Both the position numbers and the translations under genes were made by a program. The notes beneath the pieces were generated by a model. The model was not told where the DNA came from. It worked only from the letters and a program-made list of their open reading frames with translations, and made no database searches. Positions 28,423 through 38,251 of a DNA stretch of 52,043 bases are shown piece by piece. Each line of letters begins with the position of its first letter. Position 1 is the stretch's first letter. Origin of the DNA: Moraxella oculi (lineage in GTDB: Bacteria; Pseudomonadota; Gammaproteobacteria; Pseudomonadales; Moraxellaceae); assembly GCF_023336735.1 (NCBI RefSeq), contig NZ_JAMBAQ010000014.1, positions 1-52,043 of the forward strand, written 5' to 3'.

Positions 28423-29148
28423 TTAATGGCTTGGAAATTTTTGGCAAATATATAAGAAGATCCAAAGAAGGCGTTGAGCATCTTTTGGTAATGTATTTGG
28501 ACTGGCTAAGTAGATTTTTGCTTGATGATGGACATCATGGGCAAAAGTGCTTTGGCTGGTGTCGAAATCTGCATCTAAATTATCTTGTGATACATAAAAG
28601 TAGCGTCCACACGCCTGATTGAATAAGCATTCAATGGCTTGTGGTTTGATTTCTACCTTCTCAAATAACGCTTGTGTTTGAGCGTTTCTTCCATCTTTTT
28701 CATACCAGTAGCCAAAGTCATTTAAGGTGCGTCTGTATTTACCAGCCATGCACCAATGACTGATTTCGTGTAATGCACTGGCAAAAAACCCATGGGCAAA
28801 TTCAATGCGTGCAGGCATTTCATCGTGAGCGGGAAAATATTCGGGTTCATCATCCCCACGAACTAACATGGTTGGAATTGCTGTGTTTGTCTGACTGAAC
28901 AATTCGTTAAATAGTGAGATGAGCCAGTCGGTCAATGCCTTATCATCATCAACCTTAGCTTCTTGCCAAGTTTGGTGATGGCGTTGCCAGTCGCCTGCAT
29001 CAAAATGTCGTGTGAGGTTTGCGATGTCGGCACGAACGCAGTCGTCATCAAAGAAATTTTGCCAGCATGTCAGTATTTCGGCAACATCATCGCTTGGATT
29101 TAGTTTGTCGTTTGGCGATAAATCATAAAAATTAACAGCAGTTGTCAT
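28423..29148 (-). CDS. epmC: Elongation factor P hydroxylase
   Basis: EpmC (YfcM) hydroxylates the beta-lysylated lysine of elongation factor P. The 241-residue protein contains the characteristic ALHEISHWCMAGKYRRTLNDFGYWYEKDGRNAQTQ-type block (HEISHW with metal-binding His/Glu, then DFGYWY and DGR), followed by VEIKPQAIECLF and QDNLD. The start at ATG 29148 is favoured over the TTG at 29166. epmA and epmB are not in this window. The presence of EpmC implies beta-lysyl-EF-P modification in this organism. Confidence 0.9.
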   Translation of the reverse strand: MTTAVNFYDLSPNDKLNPSDDVAEILTCWQNFFDDDCVRADIANLTRHFDAGDWQRHHQTWQEAKVDDDKALTDWLISLFNELFSQTNTAIPTMLVRGDDEPEYFPAHDEMPARIEFAHGFFASALHEISHWCMAGKYRRTLNDFGYWYEKDGRNAQTQALFEKVEIKPQAIECLFNQACGRYFYVSQDNLDADFDTSQSTFAHDVHHQAKIYLASPNTLPKDAQRLLWIFLYICQKFPSH

Positions 29149-29276
29149 GATTGGTATTGGAGTCAAGTATGATCATGGCTATTATAACATCATTTATTAA
29201 GTTGCAAATATTTTTGAAATTGGCGTGAAAATTGTTAGAATTTATGAAATAATACGCAAAAATATTGAGGATTGTC

Positions 29277-29813
29277 ATGAATATGTATGGCCAAAACAAA
29301 GACTTACCTGAAAATATCATGCTAGATAAATGGGCGGATATTGGTTTTGCATGGTCGGGAACTGTGCCTGTTTCAATTTTTGAGCGTTTATCAAGTCAAA
29401 AGATGTCTCAAGAAATCGGCAGTCAGTCGTTGCAGGTGCAAGTACTATTGAAAAAAGAGCAAGGCATTTTATGGTTGCACTTTTCAATAACAGGAGGGCT
29501 TGCGGTAACTTGTCAACGCTGTCTTGATTCAATGGTGATTGATGTGACTGATGAATATCGTTTGGCAATTTTATCTGATGAGCAACAAATTGAGCAGATT
29601 CAAGATGCTGAATATGTGCTGATTGAGGAATTGGGCTTGGGAAGAGTGTTGCCAATTAAAAATATGCTAGAAGATGAATTGTTGCTTATGTTGCCGTTGT
29701 CACCACGCCATGAGGCGTGTGATCTGCCAATTGAAATGACCCAAGAAGACGGCAATGATTTGGAAGGCCATCCATTTGCTGCCTTACAAGCACTTAAAGG
29801 CAGGCTTAACTGA
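29277..29813 (+). CDS. yceD: YceD family (DUF177) protein
   Basis: Protein of 178 residues in the YceD/DUF177 family, whose loss alters 23S rRNA accumulation in bacteria and chloroplasts. The conserved CxxC is in TCQRCLDSM, and the acidic VLIEELGLGRVLPIKNMLEDELLLMLPLSPRH segment matches the C-terminal family block. It starts at ATG 29277, with TTGAGGA upstream. It precedes rpmF in the usual order, though a promoter lies between them. Confidence 0.9.
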   Translation: MNMYGQNKDLPENIMLDKWADIGFAWSGTVPVSIFERLSSQKMSQEIGSQSLQVQVLLKKEQGILWLHFSITGGLAVTCQRCLDSMVIDVTDEYRLAILSDEQQIEQIQDAEYVLIEELGLGRVLPIKNMLEDELLLMLPLSPRHEACDLPIEMTQEDGNDLEGHPFAALQALKGRLN

Positions 29814-29878
29814 TGATGCAAAACTAGTGGGTTTTGAATTCTTGATAAATTTTTTATGATATTTTTTTAAATTTATCT

Positions 29879-29907
29879 TTGAAAATCATCGAAGTTTTCT
29901 GTATAAT
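29879..29907 (+). promoter_or_regulatory. Promoter of rpmF
   Basis: TTGAAA (29879-29884), a 17-bp spacer and a perfect TATAAT (29902-29907), 172 bp before rpmF, giving a long leader. Confidence 0.65.
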
Positions 29908-30078
29908 ATGGCATTTATTGTGCTTGCTAGGTATTAAGGCAAAAGGTGCTGTGTCTTAATGTCATCATTTCATTTGAGTACAAACAGTTTTAATACGCAT
30001 TTTAATTAAATGCCTTTTTTTGGTGATTTGACCGTTAAATCATAAATCACCTTAAATGTGTCGAATTTAGGAGCTATC

Positions 30079-30261
30079 ATGGCAGTTCAACAAAACCGTA
30101 AAAGTCGCTCACGCCGCGACATGCGTCGTTCACACGACCGTATCATTTTGAATGCATTAAGCATTGATTCTACTACTGGCGAAAAACACATTCGCCACCA
30201 CGCGACCAAAGATGGTTTTTATCGTGGTCGTCAGCTATTCAAGGTAAGCCAAGAAAGCTGA
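30079..30261 (+). CDS. rpmF: 50S ribosomal protein L32
   Basis: L32 has 60 residues: [20 protein letters not shown] and a C-terminal [17 protein letters not shown]. It is the zinc-free type, with no CxxC pairs. TTTAGGAGC gives a strong ribosome site. It usually heads or precedes the fatty-acid cluster; here its own terminator separates it from fabD, and plsX and fabH are absent from between them. Confidence 0.97.
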   Translation: MAVQQNRKSRSRRDMRRSHDRIILNALSIDSTTGEKHIRHHATKDGFYRGRQLFKVSQES

Positions 30262-30286
30262 TTGGTAGGTAATATTCTCAACATTA

Positions 30287-30326
30287 AAAAAGCCAAGTTG
30301 CATTGTCTCAATGTGCTTGGCTTTTT
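30287..30326 (+). terminator. Terminator after rpmF
   Basis: AAAAAGCCAAG/CTTGGCTTTTT arms with an inner CATTG/CAATG pairing and trailing T-run. Confidence 0.8.
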
Positions 30327-30468
30327 GATTTAAAAAATCAAGCAAAATGAACTGACATAATTTCAATATTGCTTAAAAATTAGTAAACAAGTGTTTATTT
30401 TTTATGGTAAACTAGGCACCAAATTTTTGTTTGATAGATGAAAGTATAAAGCATAAGATGGGTATTTT

Positions 30469-31422
30469 ATGACACAAAGTAACGCCTTAAAACGAGTGGC
30501 TATTGTTTTTCCTGGACAAGGTTCGCAAACAGTAGGAATGATGAATGAACTGGCTGAACATTTTGCCGTCGTAAAGGATGTTTTTGATGAGGCAAGTGCT
30601 GCACTTGGGTTTGATTTGTGGGCGGTGACACAAGATGAAGATCGATTGCATCAGACAAAGTATACACAGCCTGCACTTTTGGCATCAAGCATTGCGATTT
30701 GGCACATTGTTTTTGATAAGCTAAAATCGCAAGGCATTGAGCCTGTATGTTTGGCAGGGCATTCTTTAGGTGAGTACAGTGCTTTGGTGGCAAGTGGCGT
30801 GCTTAGTCTGTCTGATGCAGTCAAACTGGTGCATGAGCGTGGCAAGTACATGTCAGATGCGGTATTAGGCATTGAGACGCAAATGGCAGCAGTGCTGGGC
30901 TTGGAAGATGAGCAGGTGGTCAGCTTATGTGAAGATGCGACCGCAAGTGTGGGCATTGCTAACGCTGCTAATTTTAATAGTCCAGGTCAAGTGGTTGTGG
31001 CTGGTACTGAAATTGGTGTATCTCATGTGTTGTCTGCTGTTGAGGGCTTGGGGAAAAAGGCGGTGCCTCTTAAGGTATCGGTACCTTCACACTGTGCTTT
31101 AATGAACCCTGCGACCGACAAGTTGGCAGCTTTATTGAATCAAACGACATTTGAAATGGCACAAATTCCAGTGATTCAAAATCGCCACGCTGCCATTCAT
31201 GAAACGATTGATGACATCAAAGCCGCATTGATTGAGCAGCTTTCTATGCCAGTACAATGGGCAAAAACCATGCAAAAACTGGTGGATAAGCACATCGATG
31301 TCATCATTGAATGCGGTCCTGGTAATGTGTTATCAAATATTGCTAAGCGTCAAGCAGAGCCAATCAGTGCTTTGCCAAGTGACAAGCTGGTACGCCTTGA
31401 AAAATTGGAGAATTTGGCATGA
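30469..31422 (+). CDS. fabD: Malonyl-CoA:ACP transacylase
   Basis: FabD moves malonyl groups from CoA to acyl carrier protein to supply fatty-acid elongation. The 317-residue protein has PGQGSQ (15-20), the nucleophile GHSLGEY with Ser99, VSVPSHCALM with the catalytic His, and the oxyanion Gln in PGQGSQ. It has normal length. Its stop overlaps the fabG start by 4 bp (ATGA), so the two are translationally coupled. Confidence 0.97.
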   Translation: MTQSNALKRVAIVFPGQGSQTVGMMNELAEHFAVVKDVFDEASAALGFDLWAVTQDEDRLHQTKYTQPALLASSIAIWHIVFDKLKSQGIEPVCLAGHSLGEYSALVASGVLSLSDAVKLVHERGKYMSDAVLGIETQMAAVLGLEDEQVVSLCEDATASVGIANAANFNSPGQVVVAGTEIGVSHVLSAVEGLGKKAVPLKVSVPSHCALMNPATDKLAALLNQTTFEMAQIPVIQNRHAAIHETIDDIKAALIEQLSMPVQWAKTMQKLVDKHIDVIIECGPGNVLSNIAKRQAEPISALPSDKLVRLEKLENLA

Positions 31423-32147
31423 GTAGAAAAATTGTTTTAGTAACGGGTGCTTCTCGTGGTATTGGTCGAGCGATTGCTCAGCGTTTTGCCAATGAGGGCT
31501 GTTTTGTGATTGGCACAGCCACCAGCGAAAAAGGTGCAGAGTTGATTGCAGACTACTTAAGTGAGTTTGATGGCATTGGTCGTGTGCTTGATGTGTGCGA
31601 TGATGAGGCGATTGATAAATTGTTTGATGAAATAGACAGTGTCTATGGCGGTCTCAATGTTTTGGTCAACAATGCAGGGATTACCAAAGACGGTCTTTTG
31701 ATGCGGATGAAAAGTGAGGATTGGTCAGCAGTGATGGATACCAATTTAACTGCAATTTATCGTACTGCTCGCCGTGCCATTCGCAGCATGATGAAAGCAC
31801 GCTTTGGTCGCATCATTAACATCACTTCGGTGGTGGGGCAGATGGGCAACGCAGGTCAGACGAACTATGCTGCTTCTAAGGCAGGTGTTGAAGGCTTTAC
31901 GCGTGCACTTGCTCGTGAGATCGGCTCTCGTGGGGTAACGGTGAATTGTGTTGCGCCTGGATTTGTGGAAACAGACATGACTGAAGAGCTTGATGAGCGT
32001 TTGGTCAATTCAATGCTAGATGCTGTGCCATTGGGGCGTATGGCACAGCCAGAAGAGATTGCGGCTGCCGTAACTTTCTTGGCAAGTGATGAAGCCAGCT
32101 ACATCACAGGAGAAGTGCTGGCGGTTAATGGTGGCATGTACATGTGA
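31419..32147 (+). CDS. fabG: 3-oxoacyl-ACP reductase
   Basis: NADPH-dependent ketoreductase of fatty-acid synthesis. In the 242-residue SDR protein, the cofactor motif TGASRGIG is at 9-16, NNAG at 84-87, catalytic Ser137 in ITSVVG, and Tyr150-x3-Lys154 in YAASK. The C-terminal EVLAVNGGMYM is typical of FabG. It follows fabD with overlap and precedes acpP, which has its own promoter. Confidence 0.97.
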   Translation: MSRKIVLVTGASRGIGRAIAQRFANEGCFVIGTATSEKGAELIADYLSEFDGIGRVLDVCDDEAIDKLFDEIDSVYGGLNVLVNNAGITKDGLLMRMKSEDWSAVMDTNLTAIYRTARRAIRSMMKARFGRIINITSVVGQMGNAGQTNYAASKAGVEGFTRALAREIGSRGVTVNCVAPGFVETDMTEELDERLVNSMLDAVPLGRMAQPEEIAAAVTFLASDEASYITGEVLAVNGGMYM

Positions 32148-32241
32148 TTGAGCGTGCAATTTGCTGAAAATTAGAAATGACTGGCATGCTGATCATGTGA
32201 TGTTTTTTTAAATAAATGTGAACAACTGTATTCATAAAACT

Positions 32242-32270
32242 TGCACTCTTGGTAAAAATGTTTTATGATA
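32242..32270 (+). promoter_or_regulatory. Promoter of acpP
   Basis: TTGCAC (32242-32247), a 17-bp spacer and TATGAT (32265-32270), about 90 bp ahead of acpP. A separate promoter fits the need for abundant ACP. Confidence 0.65.
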
Positions 32271-32358
32271 TGCACCACTTGAATTGTTATGATAAATCGC
32301 CAAAGTCGACATGGTGTCGATGTGAGCATTTGTCCATTGATTAAAAAAGGAAAATTCT

Positions 32359-32592
32359 ATGAGTGATATTGAAGCAAAAGTAAAAGATGCTGTGGCAGAG
32401 CAACTTGGTCTGAATGTTGCCGACATTAAAAATGACGCATCATTTATGGATGACTTAGGTGCTGACTCGCTTGACCTAGTAGAGCTTGTGATGGCGTTTG
32501 AAAGCAATTTTGGCATCACCATTCCCGATGAAGATTCAGCGGAGCTGACCACTGTTCAAAAAGCAATTGATTATGTAACGGCAAAGCTTTAA
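32359..32592 (+). CDS. acpP: Acyl carrier protein
   Basis: Small acidic carrier of 77 residues. The phosphopantetheine site is Ser37 in [14 protein letters not shown]-terminal [17 protein letters not shown] and acidic helix 2 are typical. It serves FabD, FabG and phospholipid acyltransferases. A strong AAAGGA ribosome site precedes the ATG. fabF, which often follows, is not here; a terminator does. Confidence 0.98.
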   Translation: MSDIEAKVKDAVAEQLGLNVADIKNDASFMDDLGADSLDLVELVMAFESNFGITIPDEDSAELTTVQKAIDYVTAKL

Positions 32593-33017
32593 TCTAGCCA
32601 TAAAAACCCTTATCAAACACACCCCAAAAGTTAGGCACTAACCTTTGGGGTGTTTTGTATCACAAATACGCAGCAGATTTTAAACTGTTTATCATCACTC
32701 ATCATCACACTGTTTGAAAATTTTGGCGTGAGGAATAAGGTTCATGTGTGCGAACACATCATCATTTTTATTGATCTTTTAAAAAGATGTATGGTTTGTC
32801 AGGCAGTCTTAATGCTTGTATCATTAAGTTGCTAAGATGGTCATTTCAAATCCATCAGGCTTTATTGTGATGCATTGGTAATAATAGCTACATTTCATAA
32901 CAAATTGATATCAAAATTTAGCGGTGCTAGATGAATTTTTCAAGTAAGATGATTCACATTCCTCATTTAGTAATCGTTTAGCTGATTAAGCGATGATGTC
33001 ATACAAGGAGTCTATTT
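32593..33017. other. Gap between acpP and the BON-LysM gene
   Basis: The 425-bp gap contains the acpP terminator (32617-32656). The remaining ~360 bp are AT-rich with short unconvincing frames. I see no promoter match good enough to name and no RNA gene. Confidence 0.5.
32617..32656 (+). terminator. Terminator after acpP
   Basis: ACACCCCAAA/TTTGGGGTGT outer stem and GTTAG/CTAAC inner stem with trailing T-run. It is related in sequence to the hairpin at 27777-27806. Confidence 0.8.
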
Positions 33018-33515
33018 ATGGGTATTTTTAGCTTTGCCAAAGATATTGGTGATAAGATTTTTAATCGTAATAAAAAAGATGCGGCGGCCGATTTGGTAAA
33101 CACGCAGGCGACGCAAACGCCAGCTGAACCAACCGCACAAGAGATTGCCAATCTACTACTCAATCGCATTCAGGCACAAAATGTACAAATCAGTGGCTTA
33201 TCTGTCAATTATAACGCAGACACAGATACCGTCACATTGACGGGTACTGCCAAGACGCAAGCTGATCGTGAGCGTGCTCGTCTTGCTGTGGGTAATGTGC
33301 AATATGTTGAGACGGTTGTTGATGATATTGTGGTGGAAGTTCAAGAGCAGGAGTCTCGTTTTTATACCGTTCAATCTGGCGACACTTTATCTAAAATCGC
33401 TAAAGAAATGTACGGCAATGCCAATGATTATATGAAAATTTTTGACGCAAATAAACCGATGCTGTCAGATCCAGATAAAATCTATGTTGGTCAAGTGTTG
33501 CGTATTCCTAACTGA
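33018..33515 (+). CDS. kbp: BON-LysM domain protein, Kbp/YgaU-like
   Basis: Protein of 165 residues with the domain order of Kbp (YgaU): an N-terminal MGIFSFAKDIGDKIF, a BON domain at about 39-109 (ISGLSVNYNADTDTVTLTGTA), and a C-terminal LysM at about 115-163 (FYTVQSGDTLSKIAKEMYGN...YVGQVLRIPN). In E. coli Kbp is a cytoplasmic potassium-binding protein. No signal peptide is seen here either. It is monocistronic, with a strong AAGGAG site and a terminator. Confidence 0.88.
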   Translation: MGIFSFAKDIGDKIFNRNKKDAAADLVNTQATQTPAEPTAQEIANLLLNRIQAQNVQISGLSVNYNADTDTVTLTGTAKTQADRERARLAVGNVQYVETVVDDIVVEVQEQESRFYTVQSGDTLSKIAKEMYGNANDYMKIFDANKPMLSDPDKIYVGQVLRIPN

Positions 33516-33545
33516 TTGACATGATTGACATTAGGATATTGGGCA

Positions 33546-33574
33546 AAAAAAGACCGTGATGATCGGTCTTTTTT
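33546..33574 (+). terminator. Terminator after kbp
   Basis: AAAAAAGACCG/CGGTCTTTTTT stem with a 7-nt loop. It is A- and T-flanked, so it could serve the converging minus-strand gene too. Confidence 0.8.
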
Positions 33575-33584
33575 ATTATTTTGT

Positions 33585-33932
33585 TCATTGACAATGCTGT
33601 TGTAAGGCAGTTTTGGTTTGTGATGTACGCAATGCGACCTCATCAGCATTAAGTAGTTTTTGATTGCCTTGTTCGTCCATTTCCTGTATGACACCACCTG
33701 CACTAAGGACGGCAAGATTATCACGCAAAATCTGACATTGTTTTTGAAGTTCTGTTGGGAGTTGTTTGGATTTGGGTAAGTAAAAATTTAATATCACATA
33801 TTGTCCGTTCGGTGGGAATTGGCTGTAAGTAGGTTCGCCATGTTTTCCAATGCTTTGGTAGATGGTGATGGCGTTACTGCTTTGGGTGCTGCATGCCAGC
33901 ATGAGTAATAAGCACCAATAAAGAACATTCAT
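33585..33932 (-). CDS. Secreted hypothetical protein, DUF4124-like
   Basis: Predicted exported protein of 115 residues. The N-terminus (MNVLYWCLLLMLACSTQSSNA) is a signal peptide; a Cys at 14 could make it a lipoprotein, though the lipobox is imperfect. The next segment ITIYQSIGKHGEPTYSQFPP matches the short DUF4124 pattern (Y.....G...YS..PP). The rest is a Gln/Leu-rich helix with Cys residues. Function is unknown. It converges on kbp across a shared terminator. Confidence 0.65.
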   Translation of the reverse strand: MNVLYWCLLLMLACSTQSSNAITIYQSIGKHGEPTYSQFPPNGQYVILNFYLPKSKQLPTELQKQCQILRDNLAVLSAGGVIQEMDEQGNQKLLNADEVALRTSQTKTALQQHCQ

Positions 33933-34114
33933 GAGTGGATGGTTAACCGTGATTGAATTTGATCATATTGTAGCATCATTTTATCATTGGTGCTTGAATC
34001 AAAAACGATGCATGCAAGCGTTTTGCTTGAATAAGCTTGTTAGCTAGAATAAAAAAGACTGATTGTGCGTTTTTATGCGTTACAAAAATTTTGCCTTTTC
34101 TGTCTAAAATGTTC

Positions 34115-34143
34115 TTGGCAAAGTGTTGGTTTTGCGGTAATAT
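34115..34143 (+). promoter_or_regulatory. Promoter of the ilv operon
   Basis: TTGGCA (34115-34120), a 17-bp spacer and TAATAT (34138-34143). Transcription would begin about 18 bp before the leader-peptide ATG. Confidence 0.6.
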
Positions 34144-34167
34144 AAATATCAATAAAAATTGATTCTG

Positions 34168-34275
34168 ATGACTTATCTTGATAAGTTTGATGCTTCATCA
34201 CCGATGGTTTTACCATTCATCAAAGTCGGCGTAGCGATCATCCTTTGGCTGCGTTTGTTGAAGAAAAGTAGATAG
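34168..34275 (+). CDS. Branched-chain-rich leader peptide (attenuator)
   Basis: A 35-codon frame reads MTYLDKFDASSP followed by MVLPFIKVGVAIILWLRLL and KKSR. Eleven of 18 residues in the middle are Val, Ile or Leu, the hallmark of ribosome-mediated attenuation of ilv operons. It lies just after the candidate promoter and ends 50 bp before a terminator that precedes ilvI. Under branched-chain shortage, ribosome stalling would favour read-through. The ribosome site is weak. The role is inferred from composition and position. Confidence 0.65.
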   Translation: MTYLDKFDASSPMVLPFIKVGVAIILWLRLLKKSR

Positions 34276-34325
34276 ATTACCGTTTATTGATGCTTGATTT
34301 AACATTGCTTTGGACTTACCGGTCT

Positions 34326-34374
34326 GCAAGACGAACTCCTGCCAAATTCTTGTCAGTTTCTTGCTTATTTTTTG
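34326..34374 (+). terminator. Attenuator terminator upstream of ilvI
   Basis: GCAAGA (34326-34331) pairs with TCTTGC (34359-34364), with inner AAC/GTT and CTG/CAG pairs and small bulges, followed by TTATTTTTT. It is placed between the leader peptide and ilvI. Confidence 0.55.
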
Positions 34375-34425
34375 TCTTTAGCAATTTGGTTTGTGTTAAT
34401 CATCTACTTAGTACAAGGAATAGCG

Positions 34426-36258
34426 ATGACAGAGCATACCACACAAGCCCCCAATATGACAGGGCATACTCAGACGGCAGACGCCGCCAAAAATTTTTAT
34501 GATAATCAAGCCAAGCTTGCTCGTGGCGAAACTGTTGCGATGTCTGGGGCTGAACTTTTGGTTCAGGCGTTGATTGATGAGGGTGTAACTCATATCTTTG
34601 GCTATCCAGGTGGGGCGGTTCTACATATTTATGATGCCTTATTTAAGCAGGATAAAATCGAACATGTCTTGGTGCGTCATGAACAGGCGGCAGGACATAT
34701 GGCTGATGCTTATAGTCGAGTGACGGGCAAGACGGGTGTGGTTTTAGCGACCTCGGGTCCAGGAGTTACTAATACTGTAACAGCAATTGCCACTGCCTTT
34801 ATGGATTCGATTCCTATGGTCGTTTTGGCAGGTCAAGTGCCCAGCACACTCATTGGTGATGATGCGTTCCAAGAATGTGATATGGTCGGCATCTCTCGAC
34901 CTGTGGTAAAGCATAGCTTTCAAGTGCGTAACCCTGCAGACATCCCCACCATCATAAAAAAGGCTTTTTTTATTGCCAGTACAGGCAGACCTGGACCAGT
35001 GGTGGTAGACATTCCAAAAGACATGACCAATCCTGCTGATAAATTTGATTATGTCATGCCGCAGTCTGTGTCTTTACGCTCCTACCAACCGACCTCCAAA
35101 GGACATGCTGGCCAAATCAAAAAAGCGGTAGAGTTATTACTATCTGCCAAGCGACCAGTGATGTACTCAGGAGGTGGTGTTGTGCAAGGCAATGCGTCTG
35201 ATGAATTGCGTGCACTTGCCAATCTGTTAAAATTACCAGTAACTCATACTCTGATGGGGCTGGGGGCTTATCCTGGTACGGACGATCAGTTCATTGGTAT
35301 GTTAGGCATGCATGGTACTTATGAAGCAAATACAGCCATGCATCATGCCGATGTCATCTTGGCAGTGGGTGCCAGATTTGATGATCGTGTCACGAATAAT
35401 ACCAAAAAATTCTGTCCGCACGCGACCATCATTCATATTGATATTGATCCTACTTCCATCTCAAAAACCATTTCGGCACACATTCCGATTGTTGGTGATG
35501 TCAAGGCTGTGCTTAATAAAATGATTGCACTCATCAAGTTGGGCGATAGACGCTTGGATGAATTTGCTTTGGCAGACTGGTGGTGTCAAATTAATGAATG
35601 GCGTAAGCGACATGGATTGCGATATGGCTCTGATACCGATGCCAAAATTCATGCCATCATGCCACAGCGTGTTGTGCAAACCTTATACCAACTGACAGAT
35701 GGTAAAGCGATTATCAGCTCTGATGTTGGACAGCATCAAATGTTTGCCGCCTTATATTATAAGTATGATGAGCCACGCCAGTGGTTGAATTCTGGTGGCT
35801 TGGGTACCATGGGTGTGGGTCTGCCATACGCAATGGCTGCCAAATTGGCTTATCCAGAAAAGACCGTCGTGTGCATCACTGGTGAAGGTTCAATTCAGAT
35901 GAACATTCAAGAGTTGTCTACTTGCTTACAATATAACCTGCCTGTTAAAATTTTGAATCTGAATAATGCCCAGCTTGGCATGGTTAAACAGTGGCAGGAC
36001 ATGCTTTATGAGGGTCGCCATGCTCAAAGCTATATGCAGTCTTTACCTGATTTTGTCAAGCTTGCCGAAAGCTATGGGCATAAAGGTGTTAGAATTACAA
36101 ACCCCAAGACAATGGAGGCTGAGCTAAAAGCGGCCTTGGAGATGGAAGGTTTGGTATTCATTGATGTGTATGTGGATAAAGCGGAGCATGTGTATCCGAT
36201 GCAGGTCGCTGGTCAGTCCATGCGTGATATGTGGCTATCAAAAGGGGAGCGTACCTAA
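34426..36258 (+). CDS. ilvI: Acetolactate synthase large subunit
   Basis: ThDP enzyme making 2-acetolactate or 2-aceto-2-hydroxybutyrate, the first common step of Val/Leu/Ile synthesis. Starting at ATG 34426 (AAGGA upstream) gives 610 residues, with an N-terminal extension of about 35 residues before the conserved [10 protein letters not shown]. The catalytic Glu86 is in [21 protein letters not shown] follows, and the ThDP/Mg motif is [14 protein letters not shown]...NLNN. The stop overlaps the ilvH start (TAATG). A longer frame to 34372 would run into the attenuator and is rejected. ilvB-type and ilvI-type names are not separable here. Confidence 0.95.
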   Translation: MTEHTTQAPNMTGHTQTADAAKNFYDNQAKLARGETVAMSGAELLVQALIDEGVTHIFGYPGGAVLHIYDALFKQDKIEHVLVRHEQAAGHMADAYSRVTGKTGVVLATSGPGVTNTVTAIATAFMDSIPMVVLAGQVPSTLIGDDAFQECDMVGISRPVVKHSFQVRNPADIPTIIKKAFFIASTGRPGPVVVDIPKDMTNPADKFDYVMPQSVSLRSYQPTSKGHAGQIKKAVELLLSAKRPVMYSGGGVVQGNASDELRALANLLKLPVTHTLMGLGAYPGTDDQFIGMLGMHGTYEANTAMHHADVILAVGARFDDRVTNNTKKFCPHATIIHIDIDPTSISKTISAHIPIVGDVKAVLNKMIALIKLGDRRLDEFALADWWCQINEWRKRHGLRYGSDTDAKIHAIMPQRVVQTLYQLTDGKAIISSDVGQHQMFAALYYKYDEPRQWLNSGGLGTMGVGLPYAMAAKLAYPEKTVVCITGEGSIQMNIQELSTCLQYNLPVKILNLNNAQLGMVKQWQDMLYEGRHAQSYMQSLPDFVKLAESYGHKGVRITNPKTMEAELKAALEMEGLVFIDVYVDKAEHVYPMQVAGQSMRDMWLSKGERT

Positions 36259-36764
36259 TGGCAAAAAAACATCTAATTTCTGTATTGATGGAAAATGAAG
36301 CAGGGTCGCTGTCTCGTGTGGTAGGGCTGTTTAGTCAGCGTGGTTATAATATTGACACACTCAATGTCGCAGCCACAGAAGACCCAACACTTTCTCGATT
36401 GACGCTGACAACCATCACTACGGCCGATCGAATTGAGCAAATCACCAAACAGCTACACAAGCTGATCGAAGTGGTGAAGGTTCAAAATTTGTCCGCCATT
36501 TCTGGCGGTGGGCACATTGAGCGTGAGCTGATGCTTATTAAAGTAAGAGCCATTGGGGTACATCGTGATGAACTGTACCGCACGGCGGATATTTTTCGTG
36601 CGCAAATCGTTGACATCAGTCCAAACTTATACACCATTTTGATTACAGGCGATGCTGGCAAATTAGATGCTTTTATCGATGTGATTGGACGAGATAAGAT
36701 TTTGGAGGTGGTGCGTTCTGGCGTGATTGGGATTGCCAGAGGCGAAAAAATATTGAGTTTGTAA
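36258..36764 (+). CDS. ilvH: Acetolactate synthase small subunit
   Basis: Regulatory subunit of 168 residues that binds valine for feedback inhibition and stabilises the large subunit. The N-terminal ACT domain is visible in HLISVLMENEAGSLSRVVGLFSQRGYNIDTLNVAATED, and the second domain in ERELMLIKV...LDAFIDVIGRDKILEVVRSGVIGIARGEK. The start at 36258 overlaps the ilvI stop by one base, so the subunits are coupled at 1:1. An ABM gene overlaps its stop. Confidence 0.96.
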   Translation: MAKKHLISVLMENEAGSLSRVVGLFSQRGYNIDTLNVAATEDPTLSRLTLTTITTADRIEQITKQLHKLIEVVKVQNLSAISGGGHIERELMLIKVRAIGVHRDELYRTADIFRAQIVDISPNLYTILITGDAGKLDAFIDVIGRDKILEVVRSGVIGIARGEKILSL

Positions 36765-37066
36765 TGCATAAGGTGATACTAACTGGCTTTATCATCATTG
36801 ATGCTAAGGATAAAGCGTTAATACTACAAGCACTTGAAACACACATTCAACTGACCAGACAAGAAGCAGGGTGCATCAGATTTGATGTTACGCCTGATAT
36901 GAATGACGCAAGAAAATATTGGGTTCATGAAGAATTTGTGGATAAGGCGGCTTTTGACTTTCATCAATCTCGGACAAAAGCATCATCATGGGGTCGGATT
37001 TCTGCCAATGTTGAACGACATTATCAACCTTTGGTGACAGTGTCGGCTGACTCATTTTTTGAATAA
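36764..37066 (+). CDS. Antibiotic biosynthesis monooxygenase (ABM) domain protein
   Basis: Single-domain protein of 100 residues of the ABM/YgiN type dimeric alpha-beta barrel. It contains LTRQEAGCIRFDVTPDMNDARKYWVHEEFVDKAAFDFHQ, in which E.GC..FDV...........E.......H is the family pattern. Members include quinol monooxygenases and small enzymes of unclear role. Its ATG overlaps the ilvH stop by one base and it lies 50 bp before ilvC, so it is embedded in the branched-chain operon. A metabolic link is only suggested by position. Confidence 0.85.
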   Translation: MHKVILTGFIIIDAKDKALILQALETHIQLTRQEAGCIRFDVTPDMNDARKYWVHEEFVDKAAFDFHQSRTKASSWGRISANVERHYQPLVTVSADSFFE

Positions 37067-37101
37067 ACATTTTAACCAACCGCCAGTCATGGCACATTTA
37101 A

Positions 37102-38139
<1,038 letters not shown>

Positions 38140-38160
38140 TTTGATGCTTTATCTTAAAAA

Positions 38161-38193
38161 ACAAAACCGCTCAAAAGAGCGGTTTTGTTTTTG
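38161..38193 (+). terminator. Terminator of the ilv operon
   Basis: ACAAAACCGCTC/GAGCGGTTTTGT 12-bp stem with an AAAA loop and trailing T-run. Confidence 0.85.
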
Positions 38194-38251
38194 GTGTTGA
38201 GTGTGGATTCCCAAGGCGTGTAGACCATTACATGACTTGGTGGTTATGATG

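Larger units (their letters stand above)
33933..34425 (+). other. ilv regulatory region
   Basis: The 493-bp gap between the DUF4124-like gene and ilvI contains the ilv promoter (34115-34143), a leader-peptide frame (34168-34275) and a terminator (34326-34374). Bases 33933-34110 hold no feature I can support. Confidence 0.6.

Noticed and set aside
32650-32835. 61-codon frame after acpP
   Set aside because: It begins inside the acpP terminator and has no ribosome site or recognisable motif.
34372-34425. Longer start for ilvI
   Set aside because: It would begin in the attenuator's T-run. The ATG at 34426 has an AAGGA ribosome site.
34287-34502. 71-codon frame upstream of ilvI
   Set aside because: It overlaps the attenuator terminator and the ilvI start, lacks family character, and the 34168-34275 leader explains the region better.
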